From NCBI GenBank assembly GCA_046724665.1, contig JBKOWZ010000308.1:1-6352 (forward strand): DNA of 6,352 nucleotides. Reading direction: 5' to 3'. Positions within the stretch are counted from its first letter, which is position 1. Each line of letters opens with the position of its first letter. The position numbers and the translations under genes were made by a program. The stretch is from Actinocrinis sp046724665. GTDB taxonomy: Bacteria; Actinomycetota; Actinomycetes; Streptomycetales; Catenulisporaceae. Under the pieces are notes generated by a model that was given only the letters and a program-made list of their open reading frames with translations, ran no database searches and had not been told where the DNA came from. Of the stretch, positions 1 to 5,853 are shown one piece after another.

Positions 1-316
1 GCACGGCTTTGCGATACGAGGCGTCGATCGCGTCCGCACCCGCGACGTACCGCGCGACGAGCAAGCCGACCACGACGATTGCCACGGCTCCGGCGGCTGC
101 GGCTCCCGGTCCGCCGGCTACTGCCAGAACTGCCTCCGCTGAAGTGGCGGTTCCGGCGAGGAGGAGCACGGCGCGGGTGGTGTGGGTCAAGGTGCGGTTG
201 CGTTGGTGCGGGATCGGGTGCGGGTGCGGGTGTGGGCTTGGGGGTGAAAGTGAGCTGGGCTGGTTGGGCGTTCGGCGCGTCAGGCGCGATAGGTACCGTC
301 GGCTCGGCCTGATCAT
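1..316 (-). CDS. small membrane protein, 3' part missing (runs off the window)
   Basis: I do not recognise a named family. The frame is open from the ATG at 316-314 to base 1, giving 105 residues without a stop. Residues 1-45 are basic and proline-rich, with a His-Pro repeat at about 29-37 (HPHPHPIPH). Two hydrophobic stretches follow at about 49-68 and 72-92, so it is probably a membrane protein with a cytoplasmic N-terminus; the rest is cut off. The start is well supported: it overlaps the DUF4129 stop in an ATGA arrangement, and a GGGAGGT ribosome binding site lies 6 bases upstream inside the DUF4129 gene. The overlap implies translational coupling. In actinobacterial DUF4129 clusters a small membrane protein is often followed by MoxR and DUF58 genes, so this could be that partner. 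That role is inferred from context only. Confidence 0.72.
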   Translation of the reverse strand, partial: MIRPSRRYLSRLTRRTPNQPSSLSPPSPHPHPHPIPHQRNRTLTHTTRAVLLLAGTATSAEAVLAVAGGPGAAAAGAVAIVVVGLLVARYVAGADAIDASYRKAV

Positions 317-1266
317 GACGCGACCTCCCGGGCACGTGTCCGTTCGGCCAAGGCCGCCGTCACGGCGTCCAACGCGCTTCGGGCCGCGTCCAGCTGACCT
401 GTGGTCAGCGGGTGCGTCGAGAAGCGCGCCTCGCGGAACAGGTCGGTGAGCGTTGCCGCGTTCTGCGCTCCGGCTCCTGGCAGTTCGCGGGTCGTCGCGC
501 GGCGTAACAGGTCTGACGGGCTGTCGGAGCGTTCGCGCAGGATTCCCGCCTGGCCCAGCGATTCCTCCATGGCGGCATAGCAGGCGATGATCGCGGCGCG
601 CGCGTCGTCGCCTGCCAGCGCCGCCCGGCCGGCGAGCAGCGCGTCGGTCAGTGCCTCGTCCTCGATCTGCGACTGCACGATCTGCGACGCGGGTCCGCTC
701 GGCGCGACTGTAGGCACCTTGCGCAGCAAGCGGATCGCGATGGCGATCAGGAGCGCCAGCAGCAGGACGCCGATCACGATCAGCATTGTCAGGAGGAACC
801 CGGTCAGGTCGAAGGAGAAGCCGTGGCCCTTGCCGGGCACGTGCGTGGGCAGCGTGGGTATCGCCTGGCTCGGACCCACGTTCCCGGACGGCTGGACCAC
901 CGGGTACTCGGGGCCTTCGTTGTCCGCGCTCGGGCGGCGCAGGAGCAGCAGCGCGAACGGGACGAACGCGGAGCTGGCGAACAGGACCACGATCGTGGCC
1001 TGGCGCAGCCGGTCCTGAGCGGTGGTCGCCGCCTCGGTCGTGCGCACGTGCTCGCGGTACTTCACGGCGGCGGTGAGGGCGGCGAGCGCGAAGAGCAGGG
1101 CCAGGGCGAGCGCGCCGCCTGTCGCCAGGCCGGCGTCGCGCAGGGCGGCCCCGGCGGCGGCGTGCACGCTCACCGCGGCGACGCCCAGACCGAGCGCCGC
1201 GGTCACCGCGAGCAGCACCCCGGATCGGCGTATCTGCCGCCGGTCATCGCTCCCGCTCCGTGCCAC
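313..1266 (-). CDS. DUF4129 domain-containing membrane protein
   Basis: A 317-residue membrane protein. Hydrophobic segments lie at about 16-36, 47-67, 91-110 and 156-181. A probably extracellular Pro/Gly-rich loop spans about 111-155 between the third and fourth. A soluble C-terminal domain at about 205-305 has the DUF4129 look: helical, with the pattern AIIACYAAMEESLGQAG, then SPSDLLRRA and LFREARFSTHPLT. DUF4129 proteins have no firmly known activity; they commonly sit with MoxR ATPases and DUF58 proteins in envelope-related clusters. I chose the GTG at 1266-1264 because GGAGAG lies 9 bases upstream. An ATG 48 bases further upstream (1314) adds 16 residues but has no ribosome binding site. 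The stop overlaps the start of the next gene. The upstream membrane gene ends 119 bases away, so cotranscription is likely but not proven. Confidence 0.85.
   Translation of the reverse strand: MARSGSDDRRQIRRSGVLLAVTAALGLGVAAVSVHAAAGAALRDAGLATGGALALALLFALAALTAAVKYREHVRTTEAATTAQDRLRQATIVVLFASSAFVPFALLLLRRPSADNEGPEYPVVQPSGNVGPSQAIPTLPTHVPGKGHGFSFDLTGFLLTMLIVIGVLLLALLIAIAIRLLRKVPTVAPSGPASQIVQSQIEDEALTDALLAGRAALAGDDARAAIIACYAAMEESLGQAGILRERSDSPSDLLRRATTRELPGAGAQNAATLTDLFREARFSTHPLTTGQLDAARSALDAVTAALAERTRAREVAS
323..329 (-). promoter_or_regulatory. ribosome binding site GGGAGGT of the 5'-partial membrane gene
   Basis: On the minus strand GGGAGGT lies 6 bases before the ATG at 316-314, inside the end of the DUF4129 gene. 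It supports a real gene that starts at the ATGA overlap. Confidence 0.7.
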
Positions 1267-1275
1267 GCGCCCGAT

Positions 1276-1281
1276 CTCTCC
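1276..1281 (-). promoter_or_regulatory. ribosome binding site GGAGAG that decides the DUF4129 start
   Basis: GGAGAG on the minus strand lies 9 bases before the GTG at 1266. The alternative ATG at 1314 has no purine-rich site ahead of it, so this favours the shorter 317-residue product. Confidence 0.6.
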
Positions 1282-1300
1282 AGTGTTCCCGCAGTTCGGC

Positions 1301-1313
1301 TGCCAGCCTGGCA
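1301..1313. repeat. 13-base palindrome upstream of the DUF4129 gene
   Basis: TGCCAG-C-CTGGCA is a perfect 6-base inverted repeat with a 1-base centre. It lies in the 119-base gap between the two membrane genes, 20 bases upstream of the ribosome binding site. It could be an operator or a small hairpin in the leader. A short palindrome like this can also arise by chance in high-GC DNA. Confidence 0.3.
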
Positions 1314-1385
1314 TACCGGCGCAGCCGATGTCAGCACACTGGTGGTTTTGTCCGCATTTGCGGGTGGCGATCGGTCAGCGCGGGA

Positions 1386-2510
1386 TCACGGCCGGGTCAT
1401 CGTGGGGCCGGCCTCGAGCAGCTCCGAGCGGATCAGCGCGAGCTCGGCGCGCAGATCCCTCGGGATCTCCCGGATCCGGGTCGGCAGCTGCCGCGCCGCC
1501 GCGGCCAGCGAGAGGTCGGGCAGCCGCGCGGTCAGCTGTTGGTGCCCCTCCATCAGCCGGACCAGTCCGTGCCTGCGCACGCGGGCGAACGCCTGCGCCA
1601 CCTTGAGCGACAGCAGCCAGACCGTCAGATGCCACAGCGGTATGACGATCACCCAGATCATGAAGTACGTGTGCGTCGGGTACGTCACGGTCGCCGCGTA
1701 GTGCTTCAGGCCGACGACGTGCGTGACCACGCGCGGTTCCCAGCGTCCTTCCAGGTACACCGGCAGCGCCCACATCGCCAGGGCGAGTGAGCTGAGCGCC
1801 CACGGGATCGCCAGGTAGATGGTCCAGCGCGCCCAGGTGCCGATCGCCTGGAACCGCTTGCTCATCCGCATGAACGGACACGGCACCAGCACCGACGCGA
1901 GGTTCCCGATGGCGATCGAGGCGATCGGCAGCACCGCCAACTGCGGCAGGGCGGGACGCACCCACGCGCCGCCGTGCCCGAGCAGCACGGTGACACCGAC
2001 CACGAGCGCGACGAAGAGCAGCTCAAGCAGCGCGAGCACGAGGTTGCGTGCCAGCAGGATCCGGCCCGGATCGGCCCCGGAACGCAGCAGCCTGGCGATC
2101 CAGCGCGGCTCGGCGGCCAGCTGGTTGGTCAGCGAACCGTCCGCGACCGCGGTCAGGATGACCGGCACGACCAGCGGATTCATCGGGTCGGACAGGTCGG
2201 GTCCGGTGAAGGCGAGCAGGAACGCGTACGTCCCCGCCCCCAGCAGCCAGCTGCCGAGCATGCCGTAGAGCCAGTCGGGGCGGGTTCGCAGGACCCTGGC
2301 GAACTCGGTGAGGAAGTTCACCCGGGGTGGTGGGCCGGTTGGGTGGGGCGGTGGACTTGGGACGGAAGTGGTTGGCGGGATTGGTGTGATCGGCGGGATT
2401 GGCGCGGTTGGTGCGATCGACGGGGTCGGGGGGTGCGGAGGGGGTGAGGGTGGAGCTGAGGGTCGGGGCGGGGGAGTCGGAGTGGGAGCCGCTGTTGTCT
2501 GGTCCGTCAC
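1386..2510 (-). CDS. polytopic membrane protein with proline-rich N-terminus, ABC-2 permease-like
   Basis: A 374-residue protein of uncertain function. Residues 8-63 are a proline-rich, probably disordered tail with a 3-residue periodicity (for example IAP TAP IPP ITP IPP). Hydrophobic segments follow at about 85-101, 112-124 (weak), 155-177, 189-210, 229-253 and 281-302, so about five or six membrane helices. A charged, helical C-terminus spans about 305-374. The pattern around GADPGRILLARNLVLALLELLF and IAIGNLASVLVP recalls actinobacterial ABC-2-type export permeases, but no ATP-binding subunit lies next to it, so the assignment is tentative. I chose the GTG at 2510-2508 because GGAGG lies 8 bases upstream. 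An ATG at 2597 would add 29 residues without a ribosome binding site. A GTG at 2321 would remove the tail but also has none. It is the first gene of the minus-strand membrane cluster. Confidence 0.75.
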   Translation of the reverse strand: MTDQTTAAPTPTPPPRPSAPPSPPPHPPTPSIAPTAPIPPITPIPPTTSVPSPPPHPTGPPPRVNFLTEFARVLRTRPDWLYGMLGSWLLGAGTYAFLLAFTGPDLSDPMNPLVVPVILTAVADGSLTNQLAAEPRWIARLLRSGADPGRILLARNLVLALLELLFVALVVGVTVLLGHGGAWVRPALPQLAVLPIASIAIGNLASVLVPCPFMRMSKRFQAIGTWARWTIYLAIPWALSSLALAMWALPVYLEGRWEPRVVTHVVGLKHYAATVTYPTHTYFMIWVIVIPLWHLTVWLLSLKVAQAFARVRRHGLVRLMEGHQQLTARLPDLSLAAAARQLPTRIREIPRDLRAELALIRSELLEAGPTMTRP

Positions 2511-2821
2511 GCTCCGCCCCTCCGTCTCCGTCTTCCGTCCACTGCACCCGGCGGCGGCACGACGCCGTGGCAACGTCGCGACAACGGCAACGCCCACTTG
2601 ATCGAACGCTGATCGGCGTATTGGTCATTCCCCCCGGCGATCCGGCTGACGCCCGCGTAACGTGGCCGATCCGCGGCTTGCGCCGCCAAAAAAGGGCACA
2701 TCCGACAACGTCGAAGAAGCACCCGAATCCACGCCTGTGCGCACCGATCCTGTGGCCAGAGTTCTCCCGCCGCCCCCACGCCGGTCACCTCGATGCCACT
2801 CCAGCCGGGCACATTCCGCAC
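2511..2821. other. divergent intergenic region, 311 bases
   Basis: This gap lies between the divergent starts of the membrane cluster (minus) and the glycosyltransferase (plus), so it must hold promoters for both. I see no convincing -10/-35 pair in either direction and no riboswitch. The one landmark is a short hairpin at 2673-2686 (GCGGC, loop TTGC, GCCGC) next to a run of six A at 2688-2693, unusual in such GC-rich DNA. Reading frames that cross the gap are continuations of frames from the flanking genes and do not look like proteins. Confidence 0.5.
2519..2523 (-). promoter_or_regulatory. ribosome binding site GGAGG that decides the GTG start at 2510
   Basis: GGAGG on the minus strand lies 8 bases before the GTG. 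It makes the proline-rich tail part of the protein and argues against the longer reading from 2597. Confidence 0.6.
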
Positions 2822-3946
2822 ATGCGGGTCGCACTCGTCACAGAATCGTTCTTGCCGCAGGTGAACGGCGTCACGAACACCGTGTGCCGGATCCTCGAGC
2901 ACCTCGCCGCCCGGGGGCACGAGGCGGTGGTCGTCGCGCCCGGACCCGGTCCGGACTCCTACGCGGGCTTCCCGGTCGTCGCCGTGCCCGGCGTCGGCCT
3001 GCCGGGGTACCGGGAGTTCAAGCTCGGCCTGCCGACTCGGCGGGTCGAGAGGATCCTGCGCGCCTTCCAGCCCGACCTGGTCCACCTGGCCTCGCCGATC
3101 GCCTTGGGCGCCGCGGGGGCGCGGGCCGCGCGCCGCATCGGTGCGCCGAGCGTCGCGGTCTTCCAGACCGACGTGGCCGGATTCGCCCGGCAGTACGGCT
3201 TTCGCGGGACCGACGCGATGATCTGGACGTGGATCCGGCACATCCACCGGCAGGCCGAGGTCACCCTGGTGCCGTCCCGGGCCAGCTACGAGCAGCTGCG
3301 CGCGCAGGGCGTGCCCCGGCTGGCGATGTGGGCCCGCGGCGTGGACGCCGAGCGGTTCAACCCGGCGCACCGCGACGAGCAGCTGCGCGCGTGGCTGCTC
3401 GGCGACCGCGAGGTCATCGTCGGGTACGTCGGGCGGCTGGCCGGGGACAAGCGGGTCCACCTGCTGGCGCACCTGGCCGACCTGCCCAAGGTGCGCATCG
3501 TCGCCGTCGGCGACGGACCGGCCGCGACCAGCCTGCGGGCCCTGATGCCCAGCGCGGCGCTTCCCGGGTTCCTCAGCGGACAGGCGCTGTCCGCCGCGTA
3601 CGCGTCGTTCGACGTCTTCGTGCACACCGGCGCCGACGACACCTTCGGCCAGTGCGTGCAGGAGGCGATGGCCTCCGGCGTGCCGGTCGTCGCCCCGGCG
3701 GTCGGCGGGCCGCTCGACCTGGTCCAGTCCGGCCGCACCGGGCTGCTCTTCCAGCCGGACGACATCGACGACCTGCGCCGCCAGGTCTCCGAACTGGTCA
3801 CGGACCCGCAGCTGCGCGCGCAGTACGGGGCGAACGCCCGCGAGACGGTGCTCAGCCGGTCCTGGGCCTCGGTGTGCGACGAACTGCTCGGGCACTACGA
3901 GGCCGCCCTGGTGCCCTTCCGCGGCGTGGCCGGCGCGGCGGTCTGA
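2822..3946 (+). CDS. GT4 glycosyltransferase, MgtA/PimB-like (probable GDP-mannose-dependent alpha-mannosyltransferase)
   Basis: A 374-residue retaining glycosyltransferase of the GT-B fold, the usual length for this family. The N-terminal acceptor domain opens with MRVALVTESFLPQVNGVTNT, as in mycobacterial MgtA/PimB, and holds the family stretch VAVFQTDVAGFA at about 111-122. The C-terminal nucleotide-sugar domain has RGVD (172-175), GYVGRLAGDK (201-210, with Arg205 and Lys210 expected to contact the donor phosphates), VGDGP (229-233) and EAMASGVPVVAP (281-292). In mycobacteria such enzymes add mannose from GDP-mannose to lipid anchors in lipoglycan assembly. Acceptor and donor here are inferred. 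The first Glu of the E-x7-E motif is Asp273, paired with Glu281. The ATG at 2822 is fixed by alignment from memory with the family start; there is no good ribosome binding site, so the message may be leaderless or weakly translated. It is transcribed alone, divergent from the membrane cluster. Confidence 0.9.
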   Translation: MRVALVTESFLPQVNGVTNTVCRILEHLAARGHEAVVVAPGPGPDSYAGFPVVAVPGVGLPGYREFKLGLPTRRVERILRAFQPDLVHLASPIALGAAGARAARRIGAPSVAVFQTDVAGFARQYGFRGTDAMIWTWIRHIHRQAEVTLVPSRASYEQLRAQGVPRLAMWARGVDAERFNPAHRDEQLRAWLLGDREVIVGYVGRLAGDKRVHLLAHLADLPKVRIVAVGDGPAATSLRALMPSAALPGFLSGQALSAAYASFDVFVHTGADDTFGQCVQEAMASGVPVVAPAVGGPLDLVQSGRTGLLFQPDDIDDLRRQVSELVTDPQLRAQYGANARETVLSRSWASVCDELLGHYEAALVPFRGVAGAAV

Positions 3947-3969
3947 CATCTGACGTCTTCTGACGTCTT
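3942..3969 (+). repeat. short tandem repeat over the glycosyltransferase stop codon
   Basis: Two adjacent copies of CTGACGTCTT (3950-3959 and 3960-3969) follow a degenerate partial copy, TCTGACATC, that includes the TGA stop. This looks like small-scale slippage. No function is evident. Confidence 0.6.
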
Positions 3970-3970
3970 A

Positions 3971-3994
3971 CGGCCGGAAACCGCGGGCCGGCCG
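3971..3994 (+). terminator. candidate terminator hairpin after the glycosyltransferase
   Basis: CGGCCGG and CCGGCCG form a 7-bp all-GC stem with a 10-base loop, 24 bases after the stop codon. There is no U-tract, which is common for actinobacterial terminators. A further 6-bp hairpin (3995-4012) abuts it. Confidence 0.4.
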
Positions 3995-4198
3995 GTGGCG
4001 CGGATACGCCACGGCAGGTTCCCGCCACACCTCAGACCTGTCGTCTCGCGCTGGTGGCGGGCAGGGTAATGGGTGCCCTGCCCGGACGCGGGGCCCGGCC
4101 GCGCGCCGCGGACGCGTCCGTGCTCGATCGTCGGTGTCCCAGGGGCGCGACGATCCCCTGAACGACGGCGACCTTCTCGCGTGGGACGCCGTCGCGAT

Positions 4199-4242
4199 GC
4201 CGTTCCGAGCCGCTGCCCGACCCCGCAGCGGCTCGGAACGGC
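4199..4242. terminator. strong hairpin, probable bidirectional terminator
   Basis: GCCGTTCCGAGCCGCTG and its exact reverse complement form a 17-bp perfect stem. One more C-G pair (4216/4225) closes an 8-base loop. It lies 49 bases past the stop of the minus-strand VOC gene, so it is most likely that gene's terminator. On the plus strand it is followed by the moderately U-rich GTTACCTT, so it could also stop read-through from the glycosyltransferase. Confidence 0.75.
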
Positions 4243-4291
4243 GTTACCTTCCCGCGCTACTTGTGCATCGCGCGGGGCTGTACCGGCTCGG

Positions 4292-5068
4292 CTACGTCCC
4301 CGGAGCGGTGATCACGGAGAACTCGGTGCCCTCCGGGTCGCGTACCTTGGCCATGCGGCCGTACGGGGTGTCCTTGGCCTCGTTCACCACGGCGCCCCCG
4401 GCGGCGACAGCCGCGGCCACCGTGGCGTCGGTGTCGTCCACCAGGAAGTACGGGTTCCAGTGCGGGCCGCCGGCCGGCGCCGCCGCGTCCGGGTCCTGCC
4501 AGATCCCGGCGGCCTGCTCGCCGCCCACGGTGACGACCCAGTACGAGCCGGGCATGTCCGGGCTCTGCGGCACCTCGACGCCGAGCAGCTCCGCGTAGAA
4601 CTGCGCGCTGGCCTCGCCCTGGCCGGTCTCGAGCTCGAACCAGGCCGGGGTGCCGTGCTCGCCGAGCGCCTGGAAGCCGGGGAACGGCCCGGGCTCCCAG
4701 AGGCCGAACGGCGCCCCGGCCGGGTCGGTGGCGAAGACCAGCTTTCCGGTGCCCGGCACCTCGTCCGGGCCGACCAACTTGGTGCCGCCGAGCTTGCCGA
4801 TCCGGTCGGCGACCGCCTCGATGTCGTCCACCGCGAAGTACATGTTCCAGGCGGGCGGCGCCGGCGGCATGTCCGACATGCGCGGGGAGATGCCCGCCAC
4901 GGCGCGCTCGCCGAGCGAGAGCACCGCGTAGCCGCCGAACTCGGCGTTCGGCTCGCCGGCCCAGCCGAACACGTCGCGGTAGAAGGTGATGGCTGCGCCC
5001 TGGTCCTCGGCGAACATGTCGAGCCAGCAGGGCTTGCCCTGGGCGTGCGGGAGCCTCGCGTCGGGCAT
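4292..5068 (-). CDS. VOC family protein with two glyoxalase/bleomycin-resistance-type domains
   Basis: A 258-residue protein made of two tandem VOC domains. Domain 1 spans about 10-126 (PCWLDMFAEDQGAAITFYRDVFGW, then PAWNMYFAVDDIEAVADRI, then FATDPAGAPFGLWEP). Domain 2 spans about 137-254 and repeats the plan (GTPAWFELET, AQFYAELLGVEV, PHWNPYFLVDD, RDPEGTEFSVI). Length and pattern match the family of the M. tuberculosis antigen Cfp32 (Rv0577), whose chemistry is not settled. VOC proteins can be metal-dependent lyases, isomerases or dioxygenases, or binding proteins. The metal ligands cannot be assigned with confidence here. The start at 5068 has an AAGGAGGT site 8 bases upstream; a longer reading to 5167 has no support. 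It lies 99 bases after the DJ-1/PfpI gene on the same strand and may be cotranscribed with it. Confidence 0.88.
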   Translation of the reverse strand: MPDARLPHAQGKPCWLDMFAEDQGAAITFYRDVFGWAGEPNAEFGGYAVLSLGERAVAGISPRMSDMPPAPPAWNMYFAVDDIEAVADRIGKLGGTKLVGPDEVPGTGKLVFATDPAGAPFGLWEPGPFPGFQALGEHGTPAWFELETGQGEASAQFYAELLGVEVPQSPDMPGSYWVVTVGGEQAAGIWQDPDAAAPAGGPHWNPYFLVDDTDATVAAAVAAGGAVVNEAKDTPYGRMAKVRDPEGTEFSVITAPGT

Positions 5069-5076
5069 CGGTCCCG

Positions 5077-5084
5077 ACCTCCTT
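5077..5084 (-). promoter_or_regulatory. ribosome binding site AAGGAGGT of the VOC gene
   Basis: A near-perfect match to the 16S rRNA 3' end, 8 bases before the ATG at 5068. It fixes the start and predicts high translation. Confidence 0.85.
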
Positions 5085-5153
5085 AGGCCGTGGGGAATGG
5101 GGTTACCTACCCGGCCCACTCTTCCACCGCCCACCGACACCGGCACCCCGAGC

Positions 5154-5165
5154 GCAACTTGTTGC
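5154..5165. repeat. short inverted repeat between the DJ-1/PfpI and VOC genes
   Basis: GCAAC-TT-GTTGC, with 5-base arms and a 2-base centre, lies just past the stop of the DJ-1/PfpI gene and about 70 bases upstream of the VOC ribosome binding site. It could be an operator for separate control of the VOC gene. It is short enough to be chance. Confidence 0.25.
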
Positions 5166-5167
5166 AA

Positions 5168-5839
5168 TCAGCGTGGTGAAGAGGCGGCGCCGGCGTCGGC
5201 CGCCGAGACGTCCGGCAGCTCCCGCAGCGTGTCGTGGACCTCGATGATCTGCGGCCCCGCCTTCTGCGGCGAGCCCGCGTCGAACGGCGGCTGCGGGTCG
5301 TACTCGACGGCCAGCTGGATCGCCTTCGCGACCTGCTCGCCCGCGATCAGCCCCGCGAGCGTCAGCGCCATGTCGATCCCCGCGGAGACGCCCGCGGCGG
5401 TGATCATCTTCCCGCGCTGCACGACCCGCTGCGGGGTGTACCGCGGGCCCAGCTTCTCCAGCGTGTCCACCGCGGCCCAATGCGTCGTCGCTTCAGTCCC
5501 GTCGAGCAGCCCCGCGGCGGCGAGCACGAGCGAGCCGGTGCACACCGACGTCGTCCACCGCGTCGTGGCGTCCACGGTGCGTACCCACGCCAGGACCTTG
5601 TCGTCTCTCGTCAGCGCCCTGGTTCCCCAGCCGCCCGGGAAGAGCAGGATGTCGGCGGAGTCGATCTCGTCGAAGGACGCGTCGGCATGCAGACCGACCA
5701 CGGTGCTGTCGGAGCGCACGACGCCCCGCTCGGCCGCCGCGAAGACCACCTCGGCCCCCGGCAGCCGCTGGAGCACCTCGTAGGGCCCGATGGCGTCGAG
5801 CGCGGTGAACTGCGGGAAGATTGCGATCACTACTCTCAT
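5168..5839 (-). CDS. DJ-1/PfpI family protein, isonitrile hydratase-like
   Basis: A 223-residue, single-domain protein of the DJ-1/PfpI (class I glutamine amidotransferase-like) superfamily. The sequence opens with the first beta strand, MRVVIAIFPQFTALDAIGPYEVL. The nucleophile elbow is TTSVCTGSLVLAAAGLL with Cys100, followed by THWAA (His120) and AGVSAGIDMALTLAGLIAG (149-167). Asp15, Cys100 and Thr101 fit the positions of Asp17, Cys101 and Thr102 in Pseudomonas isocyanide (isonitrile) hydratase. That enzyme hydrates isonitriles to N-substituted formamides, but relatives have other or unknown substrates. I chose the ATG at 5839 because GGGAGG lies 8 bases upstream and the protein begins at the first strand; an ATG at 5866 adds 9 residues without a site. 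The VOC gene follows after 99 bases, which suggests a shared role in removing reactive metabolites. Confidence 0.88.
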   Translation of the reverse strand: MRVVIAIFPQFTALDAIGPYEVLQRLPGAEVVFAAAERGVVRSDSTVVGLHADASFDEIDSADILLFPGGWGTRALTRDDKVLAWVRTVDATTRWTTSVCTGSLVLAAAGLLDGTEATTHWAAVDTLEKLGPRYTPQRVVQRGKMITAAGVSAGIDMALTLAGLIAGEQVAKAIQLAVEYDPQPPFDAGSPQKAGPQIIEVHDTLRELPDVSAADAGAASSPR

Positions 5840-5847
5840 GCGCCCAG

Positions 5848-5853
5848 CCTCCC
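5848..5853 (-). promoter_or_regulatory. ribosome binding site GGGAGG of the DJ-1/PfpI gene
   Basis: GGGAGG on the minus strand lies 8 bases before the ATG at 5839 and decides for that start over the ATG at 5866. Confidence 0.7.

Larger units (their letters stand above)
3947..4291. other. convergent intergenic region rich in inverted repeats
   Basis: These 345 bases lie between two converging genes. Perfect inverted repeats follow one another: 3971-3977/3988-3994 (7 bp), 3995-4000/4007-4012 (6 bp), 4021-4028/4054-4061 (8 bp), a 12-base palindrome at 4109-4120, 4126-4133/4148-4155 (8 bp), 4163-4170/4187-4194 (8 bp) and 4199-4215/4226-4242 (17 bp). I see no credible protein: open frames here continue as the antisense of the VOC gene. 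The region may be a compound bidirectional terminator or may encode a structured RNA. Confidence 0.5.

Noticed and set aside
2605..2631. GGAAT-N18-CGTT on the minus strand, similar to an ECF sigma factor promoter ahead of the membrane cluster
   Set aside because: The spacer is longer than usual for GGAAC/CGTT promoters and the -35 element is imperfect. A single match of this kind is not evidence.
2673..2693. Hairpin beside a run of six A, resembling an intrinsic terminator
   Set aside because: On the plus strand the hairpin is followed by A rather than T. On the minus strand the T run comes before the stem. The stem is only 5 bp.
2507..3949. Long minus-strand reading frame opposite the glycosyltransferase
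   Set aside because: It is the antisense of a clear GT4 gene. Its composition is low-complexity Arg/Gly/Pro/Asp typical of shadow frames in high-GC DNA.
4109..4120. 12-base palindrome CGGACGCGTCCG as a possible protein-binding site
   Set aside because: It is GC-rich and contains an MluI-type core that often occurs by chance. It lies in a convergent gap where an operator is not expected.
4134..4598. Plus-strand frame from the intergenic gap into the VOC gene
   Set aside because: It reads through the 17-bp hairpin and continues antisense to the VOC gene. It has no ribosome binding site and no recognisable domain.
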